64,000 nt of DNA from Siphonodentalium dalli (GCA_032622095.1 CP136066.1:202950978-203014977); one strand, 5' to 3'. Positions 1 through 10,738 are shown, counted from the first letter of the stretch. Numbers and translations are program-made. The notes: generated by a model from the sequence alone, not told the origin.

Positions 1-26
1 TTGGTAACATATATAAATTACCTTAC

Positions 27-134
27 CTCTGAGAAAAGACTTCTCTCTGCCTGGAGCTTAACTTTGACAACCTCAAAAGGGTTAATTATCACCGCCTCAG
101 TTAAACCTGAGAAAAGACCGGCAAGCGTGAGAAC
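27..134 (-). CDS. SLC25A21: SLC25A21 exon 4
   Basis: A 108-bp, 36-codon exon, phase 0 at both ends, with acceptor TATTCAG and donor GAG|GTAAGG. It encodes VLTLAGLFSGLTEAVIINPF and then EVVKVKLQAERSLFSE, which holds helix 3 and the second signature P-x-E-x-x-K. The next exon is outside the window. Confidence 0.95.
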
Positions 135-3100
135 CTGAATATAGATAACTTTAATTAGACTCACGTGTCATGAAAATGGGATCATGCCATATATTACAGT
201 CCATAGAGCGATAGAGAACTCGGACAGTTTATATGCTTAAGTAATGAAAAGATCCATTGTTTGGAGACATTCGGATGTGAGATGTGAGACGTGGTTTTTC
301 AACAAAATTTGTAAAAATGTTATTGCTCCCATCTAGAGGTCACCCCCTAAGATCCATATGAGGTTTGGTGATGATCGGATGAGGGATATGGTTTGTAGGG
401 TACCAAAGAATTTAGTCATGCAAAGAGTAAAATCCAAGATGGCTGCCAAATTCAATAGCTCCCATCCAGAGGTGACCCTAAATATCCCTAAACAATTCTT
501 CAATAAATGTAGACTGCAGGATGTGCTGATGGATTCAAATTTGAAATAAAAAATGGCTTGAGGTGATCCTGAACATCCGTATGAAGTTTAGGAATGTCAG
601 ATGAGAGATATGACCTGAAGGGTGTGCTAACTGAAATTATTGATGGACGGACGCAGACGGATGGATGGCAACCCATGGCAATAGCTCAAACTTCTATATC
701 TTAACATTCTTTCTGCTTACTAGACACTAGTATCAGTTTCAACGAATGTGCATATTTTTACACCATGAATGCAACCCATTCCTTTCAAATAGCAACATTT
801 ATTTTATTTTCATTTATGGACCAGCGCGGCTGAAAGAGCCTAGTTTGTCAGTCAGTGATCGATGTTAATTTTTGAATGTTCATTTGTATTATCTATTATA
901 GTTATATATATTAAATATGATTGAAATGCCCTCATACGAGTTTAAATTCCATGTTATACCATGAATCCATGATATACAAAACTCTCATAGAAACACATAT
1001 AAAACTCTCATACTATTGAATAACTAATCACGTACGACTACAACTTATAAAGTGTTTGGAACGCAAATCTGTGGTACGTATTTGCCTCAAATATTGTACA
1101 ATCACTTTTGTCTTCATGTCTTGCTGGTGATTATCATTATTGTCATTATTGATTGATTATTTTGCTAATTCGGGAATCAAATCAGTTAGACAAATGTCAA
1201 ATTACTCAGAATTGAGCTTTATACACGAACAATAGTGACACAAGTAAACAAGCCTTGAAATAGTGTGTCTGTCATTTGCAGAATGAGGTCCCCAGACTGC
1301 CCAGAGGGCGAATTTAGTGATGCTACCCCGCATAGCGGGCTAGCATCACCAAATTCTCCCTCTGGGGACCTCATTCTGCTGAGGTGTAAGCAGAATGAGG
1401 TCCCCAGAGGGTGAATTTGGTGATGCTAGGCCGCTATGTGGGGTAGCATCACTAAATTCACCCTCTATGAATCTCATTCTGCAAATGACAGACACACTAT
1501 TTCAAGGCTTGCAAGTAAATACGGTTATGTATTTACTACTTCCTCCTGTGGTTTTCCAACAAAAATGGCGACAACCGATCACCCCAATGTCAAATTTCCT
1601 ACGTGCTTTGAGAACAATTCCCACATTGAAAACAGAATGGAGGATCAGAGCGATAGTTTTGTAGACGATTTTCGCAAGCAACTGTCAAAATTACAGCAAA
1701 TTAGATTGTCGTCCATGTGCATTTAGACTTTTGTGTTGATAAAATAATCAGAGAACCAAATCACACCATTTCGCAATATAGTTCTTTGGTTCTAGTGGGA
1801 CTTTCCAAACTTAAGGTACGAAATCACACAAATTGTTTTCAATATTTTGTGAGCTTTACAAGGGAACAATTTTGCTCTGTTCGCTTAGTACAATGTATAT
1901 ATCTTAATATTGCGGAAGTCCACCAAATGTGGGCAAAATATCGCCGGTAGCAGCAGCCTTACCAAGTCTACAAGGGAAGTAAACCCTGCATGGAGTTTGA
2001 CATTTAAATTCACTCCATTATCTGCCTAGTGCCTGGTGTATCAATACAGATTTTTCAGTAAATAACTTGGAGGGCAACATTTTAATTAAACTAGCTCGGC
2101 CCATATTTGACAACATGGCTGTATATCAAGTTGAATATCTGAAACTAGTGTTGAAACGATTAGTGAATTTCAGAGTCGACAAGTCGAGACCCAAAAGTCG
2201 CGTTGCGTCGACTAGTCGGTACCCGATATCAAAACTTTCAAACATAACATGGTACGGAAAATTCATCGTACATTGCGTACACTGATGACTAATGCAATGA
2301 CGGTCTATTGCGTAGCGCATTTCCCTGCATAGACACCAATTTATTTGGGAAATAATACTGTAAACATCTTGATATTTATCCAACACACTGAATGTAATTA
2401 TATAATTAGACATGTGGTGGATAATGATTAGAAACTCGATCATTTACACAGGTTTTAAATTTAATATCAGCGTTCGAGATCTCGTTTAGTCACGTGATCA
2501 CCAATAAACCGATGCCGAGCGGTGTCACTATAAAATGTTAATGTTCCGACTAAATACGCCCTATAGTATAGGCTATGTTGTAGAATACGATAGCCAGTTC
2601 TTAATGTCAGTATCATTTATATACGGTAGCACCAATGACGTCACCTTAAGCGACCTTCACCCAGAGTCGCATCATAACCCGACGGTGCGAGATCAATTGA
2701 AATATACACAGTGTCTAGATCCAAGCGGTCTCCGTCAAACGATAAAGCTGCGTCAATCATTGCCATCATGTCGCAGTGATGTCTTTGACCTCAAACGACG
2801 AGTGAGACATTGTGTTGTCAATTTCATTCTTTCAATTAATAGTCGGGTCACCGTGTGTGTCTATACTAGTAACACTGTCAATTCCGGGTGCCACCAAACG
2901 TTATACTTACCATAACTTACGCGCAGTTAACACCGTTTATGACGGAATCGATCTTGAAAACATTTTACATGGAAGTAATACACTATGTTCCGACTAGTCG
3001 ACGGCAAAATTCAGAGTCGACGTTCTGACATTTCAGCGTCGTCTACGACTAGTCGATTAATCGTTTCAACCCTATCTGAAACCACTCATCTGGGACCATG

Positions 3101-6100
3101 CTATGAGCATAAACATAAGAGTAAAAATAAATAAAATAAACTACTTACATAGCCGGTCGGAATAATATTGTCATATGCAAGCAACTTTTTGTATCTTTCA
3201 AAGCAGAAGAATTTAGTTGCTCTCTTTGGTGTTTCTGCTAACAACGGTGGAAGAATTCCTTTGTAGAATGAGAGTGGTCTGGAATTGAACAAATAATGGA
3301 AGACTTATCGAAGTGTGATAATGGTACCGAGGTAAAAATACAATAAAAGGTTGCACTGGCGGTGCTGGCATACCCCCACAGTGCTGGCATACCCCCACAG
3401 TCGCAAATTCTAACCAACAAAGTATGGTTGAGATATCTGCTGACAGCCGAGAAAATTTTTTATATAAACAAAGATTAATAACTCTAGAACGGAAAACATG
3501 AACAAAATGATTAAAAGTCAATTGATTGCCCTGCCCTCATAGCAGTGAATATCCATACCAAATTTCAATGAGATTTGTCAACCGGTGGTGGAGATATCTG
3601 CTTGGATGGTCAAAACAACCAACATTTCAAAATAAATATAGATGAATAACTCTAGAACTGAAAATCCAGAAAAAATTATTGATTGCCCTCATAGTAGTGA
3701 ACATCCATACCATATTTCTTTGAGATTTGTCAGTCAGGGGGTGGAGATATCTGCTCGGACAGACAAAAAAAACAACATTTCCAGATAAACAAAGATGAAT
3801 AACTCTTAAACGGGAAAACGATTCAACATTCCGTTGAATGCCCTCATAGCAGTGAACGTCCATACCAAATTTCATTCAGATCTGATAACCGATGTTTGAG
3901 ATATCTGCCTGGACGGAATGGAACGGAACAGAGCATCTGGATGGATGGACGGAGTCGGACAAATGGACAGATACATATGAGATGGACGGATGAGATCAAT
4001 CCAGTATACTCCCCATTCTATTCGAGAGTGGGAGTATAATGAATACATGAACATGTTTCAGGTATTAAATGGGTCCAAATTAAATCAGGATGGTCAGTGA
4101 ATTTTCATCTTATTTTATTTTTCATTTTCTGTTGCAAAACTTCCAACAAAGGCCACAGCAAATTTATTAGTTCGTTCATGACCATCAGGGAATAAAATCT
4201 CCAGTGAAGGAGGGGGGATATATAGAGGATCTCCAATGAGTTTATGTTGGGATATTATTAGTTATCTTCGGCAACATCGGGGGTACATGGAGATTTAATA
4301 CCTGAATTTTGATTTTGAACCTCAAGGCAGAGGTGACGTCAAACCACAGGAGCTTGGAATTTGGTCAAAACCCCTCTTTTATTGGCGGAACCACCACCCG
4401 GGACCAAAGGTCACCACCTTTGGTCCCGGGTGGTGGTTCCGCCAATAAAAGAGGGGTTTTGACCAAATTCCAAGCTCCTGTGGTCAAACTCAGTGTGCCA
4501 GAGCAATGTCACGATTCGTGGAAACTGCCAGTTCATGGGTCATTCATATACCCCTGATGTTTCACATGCCCATATACCCCCGATGTTTCGCGCACTTTTT
4601 CTTATACCCCACTGTCAAGGGTGATGGGGGACATAGTTATATGAAAGTGGCATTGAAGCCTGATTGCTACTTTCAACCGGATGCGGGGACAAAATATTTT
4701 ATGAAATGAGTTTCATAAGATCTTATATCCCAACATAACGAGTTGAAGATCTTGTATATCACATGAAAAAAACTAGAGCTTTATGCCTTTTTAACAAATC
4801 AAAACCTTAAAAGAAGCTGCAAATGCATACATTTACAGCGTTGGCTGAGATGCTTCACATCCATATATGACAGTATTAATATCTCAATTATTTTCATTTT
4901 TCCATGATATAATGACTGATAGAATGGTTTGGTGAGAATTCTTACATAAGCTGAACAGAGTTCAGTGAACACCTTACCCTTCAGTTCTGTACATCTTTTT
5001 GAAGCAATCAATTAAGGAAGAATAACGATTTGGGTCATCTGGACCCCTCTGTATCTGGAATCGAGTTTTTATCAAGTCCAATGGGTGGTTGCATGAGACC
5101 TCAACAAAACCTGCGAAGAGAAAGAGCAGATGAGCAAAGATATTCCTTCAGATTATTCTAAAAATGGATCAATTTTTTATCTTATCAATTGTACCGATCG
5201 ATCTTCCTCCGGAAGATCACAGGCAAATAATCGTTGTGAGTCTACCAGCATGTCGGGCATTGTCGGCATTGCAGTGCAATAAAGGTTCACGGTTGAATCT
5301 ATGTCACTCTGAGTCCTGTTAAGACATATAGGCCTAGCCGCAAAAACACTGTCAAAGGACAATTAATTGTGATTGTTCAACATTTTGCGGTAAAAAAAAA
5401 ACTGTAAGAGCTAAGGCATTTAAATATACGTTATAAGCACGGCATCCGATTTATAAGCAAAATAAAGATCACAAGAGCCCGGAGAAAACTGTCTATCGTT
5501 GATTATATTTGTTCATTGTGTTGGTGATGAGGGGGTGGGTGCTACTAAATGTGCCACTGTTCAGGACAGTAACTGCAGGATTTTGATGACAAAGCAAATG
5601 CCCATGCAACTCATCCGAATAAAATCCCCCCCCCTGCTAAAGTGTAAACAGGGTTTGAAAATGTGCTGAAGGGTACACAGGGTTTGTGATCGGCACTGAT
5701 GCAGTTACTTCAACTGTGTCCTGACAGTCTGTCAGCCATTAGCAGTTTGTTTTCAGTTATAATTTTCATTATGGAACGTAAACACATATTCTCTAAGAGA
5801 TATCATGGCAGACACGTAAACTAAATGTCGTTTGGAACTAGATTTCAAAGCATGTGTACCGTAAGCACATTTTCAAAACCTGTGTACCCTTCAGCACTTT
5901 TTTTGGTGAGAGTGACTCATTCAGCACAACTGTGCCCTAGGCCAAAAAAAACGTAATATTCCCGGGCATTAAACCTACAAAATAAGTCTATTAAAGAATA
6001 TAAGAAAAAATTATTAAAATTGTAAAAAATAATAACAAATGATGAAAAATTGTTAGGCCAATGCATTCTCTTATATATATGCGAGGCGACCTATGGTCGA

Positions 6101-8682
6101 CTCGCATATATAAGAGAATGCATTGCCACAGGGTATATGGGTTGATACAAAAATCGGACCTGGCACTGAAAGGGTTAATGCATTCTCTTATATATGCGAG
6201 TCTCCAATAGGGAACCTGTCATATAAAAAGGACAATATTTGCCTTGACCTTGTAAGCTAGGGCATTCTCTTATATGTGTGAGGCTCCTTATGAGAGACTC
6301 GCATCTATAAGAGAATGCACTGGCAGTCTGGCACATGATCTTTAATCAAATATGTTGTCTGGGGAAGGACCCGACTGAACGATCATTTAGTGTCAACTGG
6401 TGCTAGTAATATTTCAGCAAGCCAAACTTCTAATGCTTGATGACATTGGAAACTACTTATGCTTGAGGCCAAAGAAAAAAATACTTGCGGTTTGGGTTTC
6501 CCTACCTACCCTATTTCAAACCCCCTACCCTAAAGATTTTTTCGTGGTTTTTGAGAGATGATTCTGATTTTTTTTTTATAGTTTTCAATAGTTGTTATCT
6601 GACAAAGCATTGTTTTTATACAAAGATATTCAACATTAATGCGTCAAAATCTTGCAGAAGATACAAAAAGCCATAAGAATATGTCAAAATAAAAATAAAA
6701 TAAATTTAAAAAAAAAATTATCCTACCTACCGACCGTTTATTTTACTTTGGCCTGATGACATTGGAAACTACTGGTACTTATGCTTGATGCAGGGTTTCC
6801 GCGAGGGGAAAATTAATGAGTCCGTATTGGGGAAACACATAACGCGACGGGACGACCATGGTTCGTCCCGTCGGGCGAAAATTTTGTTATTTGACACTGA
6901 AAAGTAGCAATTTCCTTGCACATAAGAGTCTCACAAAGCAACCAAAGCTACGTATATATTACGCAAGTCAATCATTTCCGTGGGTGCATTAATTCTGTTG
7001 ATGGTATCCAGATAATCAATCAACTAATTACGCACATAAGACTGCCGTCTGATTGAAGATTATATATAAATGAACAAGCTACTAGTTATTGTTTACAAAT
7101 TTATACAATAAGATTCCGATGAATCTAAACACTACAAAACATCTATGCATTGACCAATAATAGATAGCAAGGAGAATTGAATAAAGTATTTCCTAGAATT
7201 GCAAGCAGCTTCTGTGAAAATGAAACTGACATGATATACGCTGTCAATCGTAAAACTATTTGTGCGCTGTGACGTCATACTGCAGGAGCTATTTATATTT
7301 ATAGCGGCAAAATACGAATGGTAGCGACACAGGTATTTGGCACCAAAAAAAATTAATAAAAAGAGATTTTTATTAAATTTAAAAACAAAAATTGTGCCTA
7401 ATACCTGTGGGTAGGGACATCTTTCACTCGGAACGCGTAGCTTGTTCACTAGTCTCTATATATTAGTCCATAAACTGACGACCGCAATTGCTTATTATGC
7501 GCATAGTCAACAAAATCCCAACGTGATTTATTTCACAGTAAAACGGAACCTGTCCCGAAATCAGTCTTTATAGTGGGAATTCATAGTGACAAGTTAACAA
7601 CACCATTCATTTGAACCATATTACATACATGGGTGATAAAGACAAACACATACGTACCCCCTCCCCAATATGGAGATAATGTCAAAGGACGGTAAATAAT
7701 AGTTGCGTTGTCCCCAAGCACAATCAACGACGCACGTGTTCACATCTCCCGCCAAATTATATTTTATAACACGTTGGCTAAAACTCCGTTCTATACCTCA
7801 TGGACTCTGCAGGGGGACCCATTTATTATGTACCACCGTACGATAGCACGGGATCTCGGAGAGGAGCAGTTTCATTCATGAAAATCCCGTGCATAAAAAT
7901 GTCCCGACTAAGAAATTCGGCGTTCTTTGATCAAATTATGTAATCCTACGATATCACGGGATTTTCGAGCATGAGTAGTTTCATCCCGTACACAAAAATA
8001 TGCATATTCAGCAGTCCGACATTTTTTGATGTTACCGCGACATGCATTACGCTGTATCTAACGTCGCTATTTGACCCGCTTTTTCACCAGTATTCTATTT
8101 AACACCCGAACTCCCGTTGTAACCGGATTTGTTTACGACATTGCGACTGACATTTGGTATATGTATGAACCAAACAGATAATATGCGAGGGGAATGAGGC
8201 CGTCCTACGGACGCTGAGCCGTACTAACGGAAACCCTGCTTGATGACATTGAAAACATGCAGCTAATTAGAATATTGCATGACTACCTGACTCCTTATCC
8301 AAATTATTTACAAATCTAGCAGATATAGTTAGTCATCAGCCCCTCCCCCACCCACCACCCTCTTGCACTTACCGTACCGTACATATAGTTTGTCTTAATT
8401 ATAATTATTGTATTATTATATGGCTGTGGCCTATAAGCCATGACATAAACAGAGCCCCATTACCATACTGTAATTTATACTTTGATCATATAAAAAACAC
8501 TTCTTGAGTTTGAGTTTTTATTTGAACGTCAATTTCGTCCGCTTCCGAGTTATGAAAATTGAAACAACCACAGTAAATTGATCGATTGACTTGCCTGCAC
8601 AACCACCCGCCGCAAACTGCATGGCAGCTAAAACCACCGGACTTGTTGTCCTCTCGGGCATCTGCGGCATGTTAGTCGCCAT
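27..8682 (-). CDS. SLC25A21: Mitochondrial 2-oxodicarboxylate carrier, 5' four exons (gene runs off left edge)
   Basis: Four minus-strand exons (8595-8682, 4978-5110, 3149-3278, 27-134) join in frame to give 153 codons, about half of a carrier of roughly 300 residues. The product belongs to the SLC25 family of the mitochondrial inner membrane. SLC25A21 exchanges C5-C7 oxodicarboxylates such as 2-oxoadipate for 2-oxoglutarate in lysine and tryptophan catabolism (family knowledge). Visible evidence: the repeat-1 signature HPLDLIKTRFQIQ, the diagnostic stretch FYKGILPPLLAETPKRA, and the repeat-2 signature NPFEVVKVKLQA. These match the vertebrate ODC carrier much better than other SLC25 members. 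Splice phases agree at every junction (phase 1, 2, 0). Introns are 3484 bp (GC-AG), 1699 bp and 3014 bp, all full of transposon insertions. The remaining repeat-2 and repeat-3 exons lie left of base 1. No frameshift or stop is seen, so it looks functional. Confidence 0.95.
325..670. repeat. Degenerate tandem repeat in intron 3
   Basis: Two diverged units, near 325-400 and 456-625, share phrases such as CCATCTAGAGGTCACCC / CCATCCAGAGGTGACCC and GATGAGGGATATGG / GATGAGAGATATGA. The unit ends in a GGACGG/GGATGG-rich stretch near 645-668. The open frame at 358-549 lies inside the repeat and shows no protein-like features. Confidence 0.5.
1249..1511. mobile_element. hAT-like MITE with two internal hairpins
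   Basis: Termini are inverted repeats starting CAAGCCTTGAAATAG and extending about 40 bp each. An identical 8-bp direct repeat CAAGTAAA flanks it (1241-1248 and 1512-1519), the TSD length of hAT elements. Inside are two tandem hairpins (about 1280-1380 and 1390-1482), both built from GCAGAATGAGGTCCCC-type arms. It has no coding capacity. It lies in SLC25A21 intron 3. A partial relative lies at 19849-19905. Confidence 0.85.
2146..3074. mobile_element. Non-autonomous hAT-like element, 929 bp
   Basis: Terminal repeats read TAGTGTTGAAACGATTA on the left and TAGGGTTGAAACGATTA for the right end reverse complemented. A perfect 8-bp TSD, TCTGAAAC, lies at 2138-2145 and 3075-3082. Subterminal GACTAGTCG/GTCGAC motifs occur near both ends. 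The 126-codon open frame at 2535-2915 shows no transposase motif I recognise, so the element is taken as non-autonomous. It sits in intron 3 near exon 3. Confidence 0.88.
3149..3278 (-). CDS. SLC25A21: SLC25A21 exon 3
   Basis: A 130-bp exon with acceptor CAATTCCAG and donor TAT|GTAAGT. It encodes PLSFYKGILPPLLAETPKRA followed by TKFFCFERYKKLLAYDNIIPTGY, covering helix 2 and its flanks. The AETPKRA stretch is characteristic of the oxodicarboxylate carrier. The hAT-like element at 2146-3074 lies only 66 bp (counting its TSD) beyond the donor. Confidence 0.96.
3430..3900. repeat. Three diverged tandem units of about 155 bp
   Basis: Units near 3430-3590, 3591-3742 and 3743-3897 each run from GAGATATCTGC through AATAACTCT, ATTGCCCTCATAG and CATACCA to GAGATTTGTCA-like text. 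The array ends in a GGACGGA/GGATGGAC-rich tail up to about 3985. It lies in SLC25A21 intron 2. Open frames here are incidental. Confidence 0.75.
4218..4760. mobile_element. Miniature inverted-repeat element around a perfect palindrome
   Basis: The ends form an imperfect inverted repeat of about 38 bp (GATATATAGAGGATCTCCAA against GATATACAAGATCTTCAAC), both followed by GTTATGTTGGGATAT-like sequence. Inside is a perfect hairpin with 67-bp arms (4344-4410 and 4417-4483) and a 6-nt loop. No coding region and no clear TSD were seen. The terminal TATATAGAGGATCTC recurs at the 58283 element. It lies in SLC25A21 intron 2. Confidence 0.65.
4978..5110 (-). CDS. SLC25A21: SLC25A21 exon 2
   Basis: A 133-bp exon with acceptor CTTCGCAG and donor GG|GTAAGG. 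It encodes FVEVSCNHPLDLIKTRFQIQ and then GPDDPNRYSSLIDCFKKMYRTE, which carries the first carrier signature P-x-D-x-x-K and the matrix loop after helix 1. It starts in phase 1 and ends in phase 2. Confidence 0.96.
6057..6325. repeat. Cluster of hairpin modules of the GCCAATGCATTCTC type
   Basis: An almost perfect 70-nt hairpin (6057-6126) is the module found twice in each TTAA MITE further right. Two degraded versions follow, from about 6178 and about 6251 to 6321 (arms CATTCTCTTATAT/ATAAGAGAATGC). The outer TTAACCCTTTACCC ends of the MITE are missing, though GGGTTAA occurs at 6172-6178. This is either an old truncated copy or a separate use of the hairpin. It lies in SLC25A21 intron 1. Confidence 0.7.
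6467..6753. mobile_element. PIF/Harbinger-like MITE, 287 bp
   Basis: Inverted termini GGCCAAAGAAAAAAATA and GGCCAAAGTAAAATA flank a T/A-rich core. The 3-bp direct repeat TGA (6464-6466, 6754-6756) matches Harbinger TSD length. Removing the element restores GCTTGATGACATTGG, which also occurs intact next door, so the insertion boundaries are firm. The superfamily name is inferred from TSD length. Confidence 0.75.
6791..8238. mobile_element. 1.45-kb inverted-repeat transposon with 7-bp TSD
   Basis: Termini CAGGGTTTCCG and CGGAAACCCTG are inverted. CTTGATG flanks on both sides (6784-6790, 8239-8245), and excision rebuilds the surrounding GCTTGATGACATTG repeat. Inside are short palindromes, for example around CGACGGGACGA at 6844-6874, and two STACGATANCACGGGAT phrases near 7850 and 7955. 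The open frame 7132-7449 on the minus strand lacks transposase features. CA termini with a short TSD would allow a hAT or P-type origin; I cannot decide. Confidence 0.75.
8595..8682 (-). CDS. SLC25A21: SLC25A21 exon 1 with start codon
   Basis: The 29 codons plus one base begin MATNMPQMPER and end in QFAAGGCAG, the start of the first transmembrane helix. The ATG at 8682-8680 has A at -3 and G at +4 and is the first ATG after an in-frame TAA (8731-8733). No cleavable presequence is evident, as is usual for carriers. The exon ends G|GCAAGT, a GC donor instead of GT. It joins in phase 1 to exon 2, restoring GCAGFVEVS. Confidence 0.93.
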
Positions 8683-8730
8683 AATCTCGGTCAGATCAGA
8701 GAAGTGATGCGGCAGAAAATCGGTATTAAA

Positions 8731-8751
8731 TTAAGGCATCAGGGCCGACAT
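8731..8751 (-). other. Candidate uORF in the SLC25A21 leader
   Basis: ATG-TCG-GCC-CTG-ATG-CCT-TAA lies in frame with the main start and ends 49 nt upstream of it. It would be part of the mRNA only if transcription starts beyond 8751, which the sequence cannot show. Confidence 0.4.
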
Positions 8752-8775
8752 GTACAGTACGACATTCTTTGCTCT

Positions 8776-8785
8776 CACTTCCGGT
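8776..8785 (-). promoter_or_regulatory. Candidate GABP (NRF-2)/ETS site upstream of SLC25A21
   Basis: The minus strand reads ACCGGAAGTG, a full match to the ETS/GABP core, 94 bp upstream of the start codon. GABP sites are common in promoters of nuclear genes for mitochondrial proteins (established). Use here is inference from position. No TATA box was recognised. Confidence 0.5.
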
Positions 8786-9491
8786 TGATTCTTCGCTTAG
8801 ATTACAGACACCTGCGTGTACTAGGTTGTACTAAAACGAGTAACGCTCCTTCATTTGCCGTCATCGGTGAACTAATATAAATATTAGGCCATAGGCGTTT
8901 TTTTTTAATTGCAGTTATTTTATATTCAGTCACAGGCTTGGAATGATCAAGGTTACCATAAACATTTATAAGATTGTGTCTAGAAGACAAACTGATAGGA
9001 TTTTGGCTACGCACAGATCTGCAGTAAATACGAATCGATGGAGTTATTCCTCTTCCTATAGACTGACCAAACTCCAGGCAGTATTATCTCCCATCGCTCC
9101 GCTGACATACCACTGCCTTAATGACATTAATTGGTAAGGAATTCTTACGTGTTTTTAGTTCTTATATTTTAGGATTAAAAGTGTCTATCTGGCTCAGTTC
9201 ATATTGTTCTTATCAATACCGAAAGAATTACCGCTATAGCAAACTTAAAAAAAAATTTGGTGGTCAAAACAAGATAATAGGCCTAGGTGACTAAATAGTA
9301 GTAAATACAGTTCCTCGACGATATGTAAAAATACATTTATCGTCTGCAAAGTACACTCATTGTGGCAGTGATATATCGCAGCGATAGCGTAGAGGGCGCT
9401 GTGTGGAGTTTGTAGACTGACCAGACATGACTGGTGACATCAGAGTGACATGTTAAAATATGTTGAGGGTTAAATCCGCTTGACTGTCAAA
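8786..9491. other. Upstream region of SLC25A21, no gene established
   Basis: A plus-strand open frame at 8943-9137 ends beside TTGGTAAGG, a plausible splice donor at about 9132, so a divergently transcribed first exon is conceivable. The peptide has no recognisable domain. The rest is unremarkable AT-rich sequence. Confidence 0.3.
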
Positions 9492-9923
9492 CAGGGACGT
9501 GACTAGCTATAGATGGTCTCCGTTGGGGGTGTCAACTTTGGGGAATTCCAACTGCACCCCACCCCCTTGAATCCAACCGAACACAAGTTTTGCATAATTC
9601 CATTTGCACCCCCTTGCACCTCAGTGTTCAGGCTTAATAGCCTATAATATTCATAGACCATGGTTTTATATACCCAGTATGAGAACATTCAGATATTTGA
9701 ACCTGAAAATTGCATAAATCCTAACATCTAGTGGTCCAACTCCCGACAAATGCACACGGCTACAGACAAGAGACCAGGACACACTGGGCAGACCATGGTT
9801 GTTCGGCCCGGTGTGAGAAATATTTTGAAAAATAAACAAGTAAATCGCAAAATCCTAGCATCTAGACTGGCCTCAAGCTTTCCTAGTGTTAGATATTTCA
9901 AATCTCATACTCACCCTTATATT

Positions 9924-10039
9924 TAGTCCAAGTCTTCTCGTACTAAAACCAGCTGATATATTAAGATGGCGAGATGCTGGATTTAGCATCTCGCCATCCC
10001 AATATCTTAGCTGGTTTTAGTACGAGAAGACTTGGACTA
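9924..10039. mobile_element. Palindromic insertion nested in the left foldback arm
   Basis: Arms starting TAGTCCAAGTCTTCTCG fold on a 6-nt loop (9979-9984). The corresponding place in the right arm (near 11600-11620) lacks it, and CCCTTA/ACCTTA flanks it as an imperfect duplication. It therefore entered after the foldback formed. Confidence 0.7.
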
Positions 10040-10738
10040 CCTTAGGTTGGGAAATTCTCCAACTGATGACCATTTCAGTCCACAATTATTACCAAATGTA
10101 GTAAGATATTGTTTTGTTAAACTAATTAGCATTTTCTATTGGTCACGGGGAAGGGACCATGCCACACCGGACCGACCGTGGTTCGACCCGGTCTGTGAAA
10201 ATTTGAAAATCTGAACAAGAAAATCGCAAAATCCTAAAATCTAGACTGGCCTCAAGCATTCCTAGAGTTGGAAATTTCAAACCTGACACCCCCCACTTAG
10301 ATTGGAAAATTATCAACTGATGACAATTCCAATGACAATGTTGACCAAAGGTAGGACAATATTGTTTTCTTAAACTGACTAGCAGTTTTTGACTACACAC
10401 GGGGGAGGGACCAGGACACAAGTTTTCCAAGTGTTGGAAATTTCCAACCTGGCACACACCCCAAGGTTGGAAAATTTCCAACTGATGGCCATTTCAGTCC
10501 AAAATTTTGACCAAAAGTAGGAAAATATGCAAATATTGGTCCAAAAACAATAAATTCCCCACAATAAATTGTTTGAAAATCAAACTACAAGAACATTTTC
10601 AACCTATTGTTGGTGTGAAATTTCCAACTAATGTTGTGTCAGGTATGAAATTTCGTACTGTTGAAAATTTTGACCAAAGTTGGGGGTGAGACACCCCCTC
10701 CCCACCAACCACCACCACCCCCCCCCCCCCCCGCTGTT

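Larger units (their letters stand above)
6427..8262. repeat. Short tandem repeat interrupted by two transposons
   Basis: The phrase CTTGATGACATTGGAAACTACT occurs three times, at 6437 (split by an insertion), 6754 and 8239. Without the two transposons these would form adjacent units of about 25-30 bp. It is a clear record of serial insertion into a minisatellite-like target. Confidence 0.6.

Noticed and set aside
2535-2915. Possible transposase fragment in the hAT-like element
   Set aside because: The 126-codon frame shows no hAT dimerisation or catalytic motif and has a composition like its surroundings.
6752-6775. Hammerhead-like CTGATGA...GAAAC string
   Set aside because: The leading C comes from the transposon end. 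The sister copies read TTGATGA, and no stem II or flanking stems form.
7132-7449. 105-codon minus-strand frame inside the 6791-8238 element
   Set aside because: No transposase or other domain is visible, and the element appears non-autonomous.
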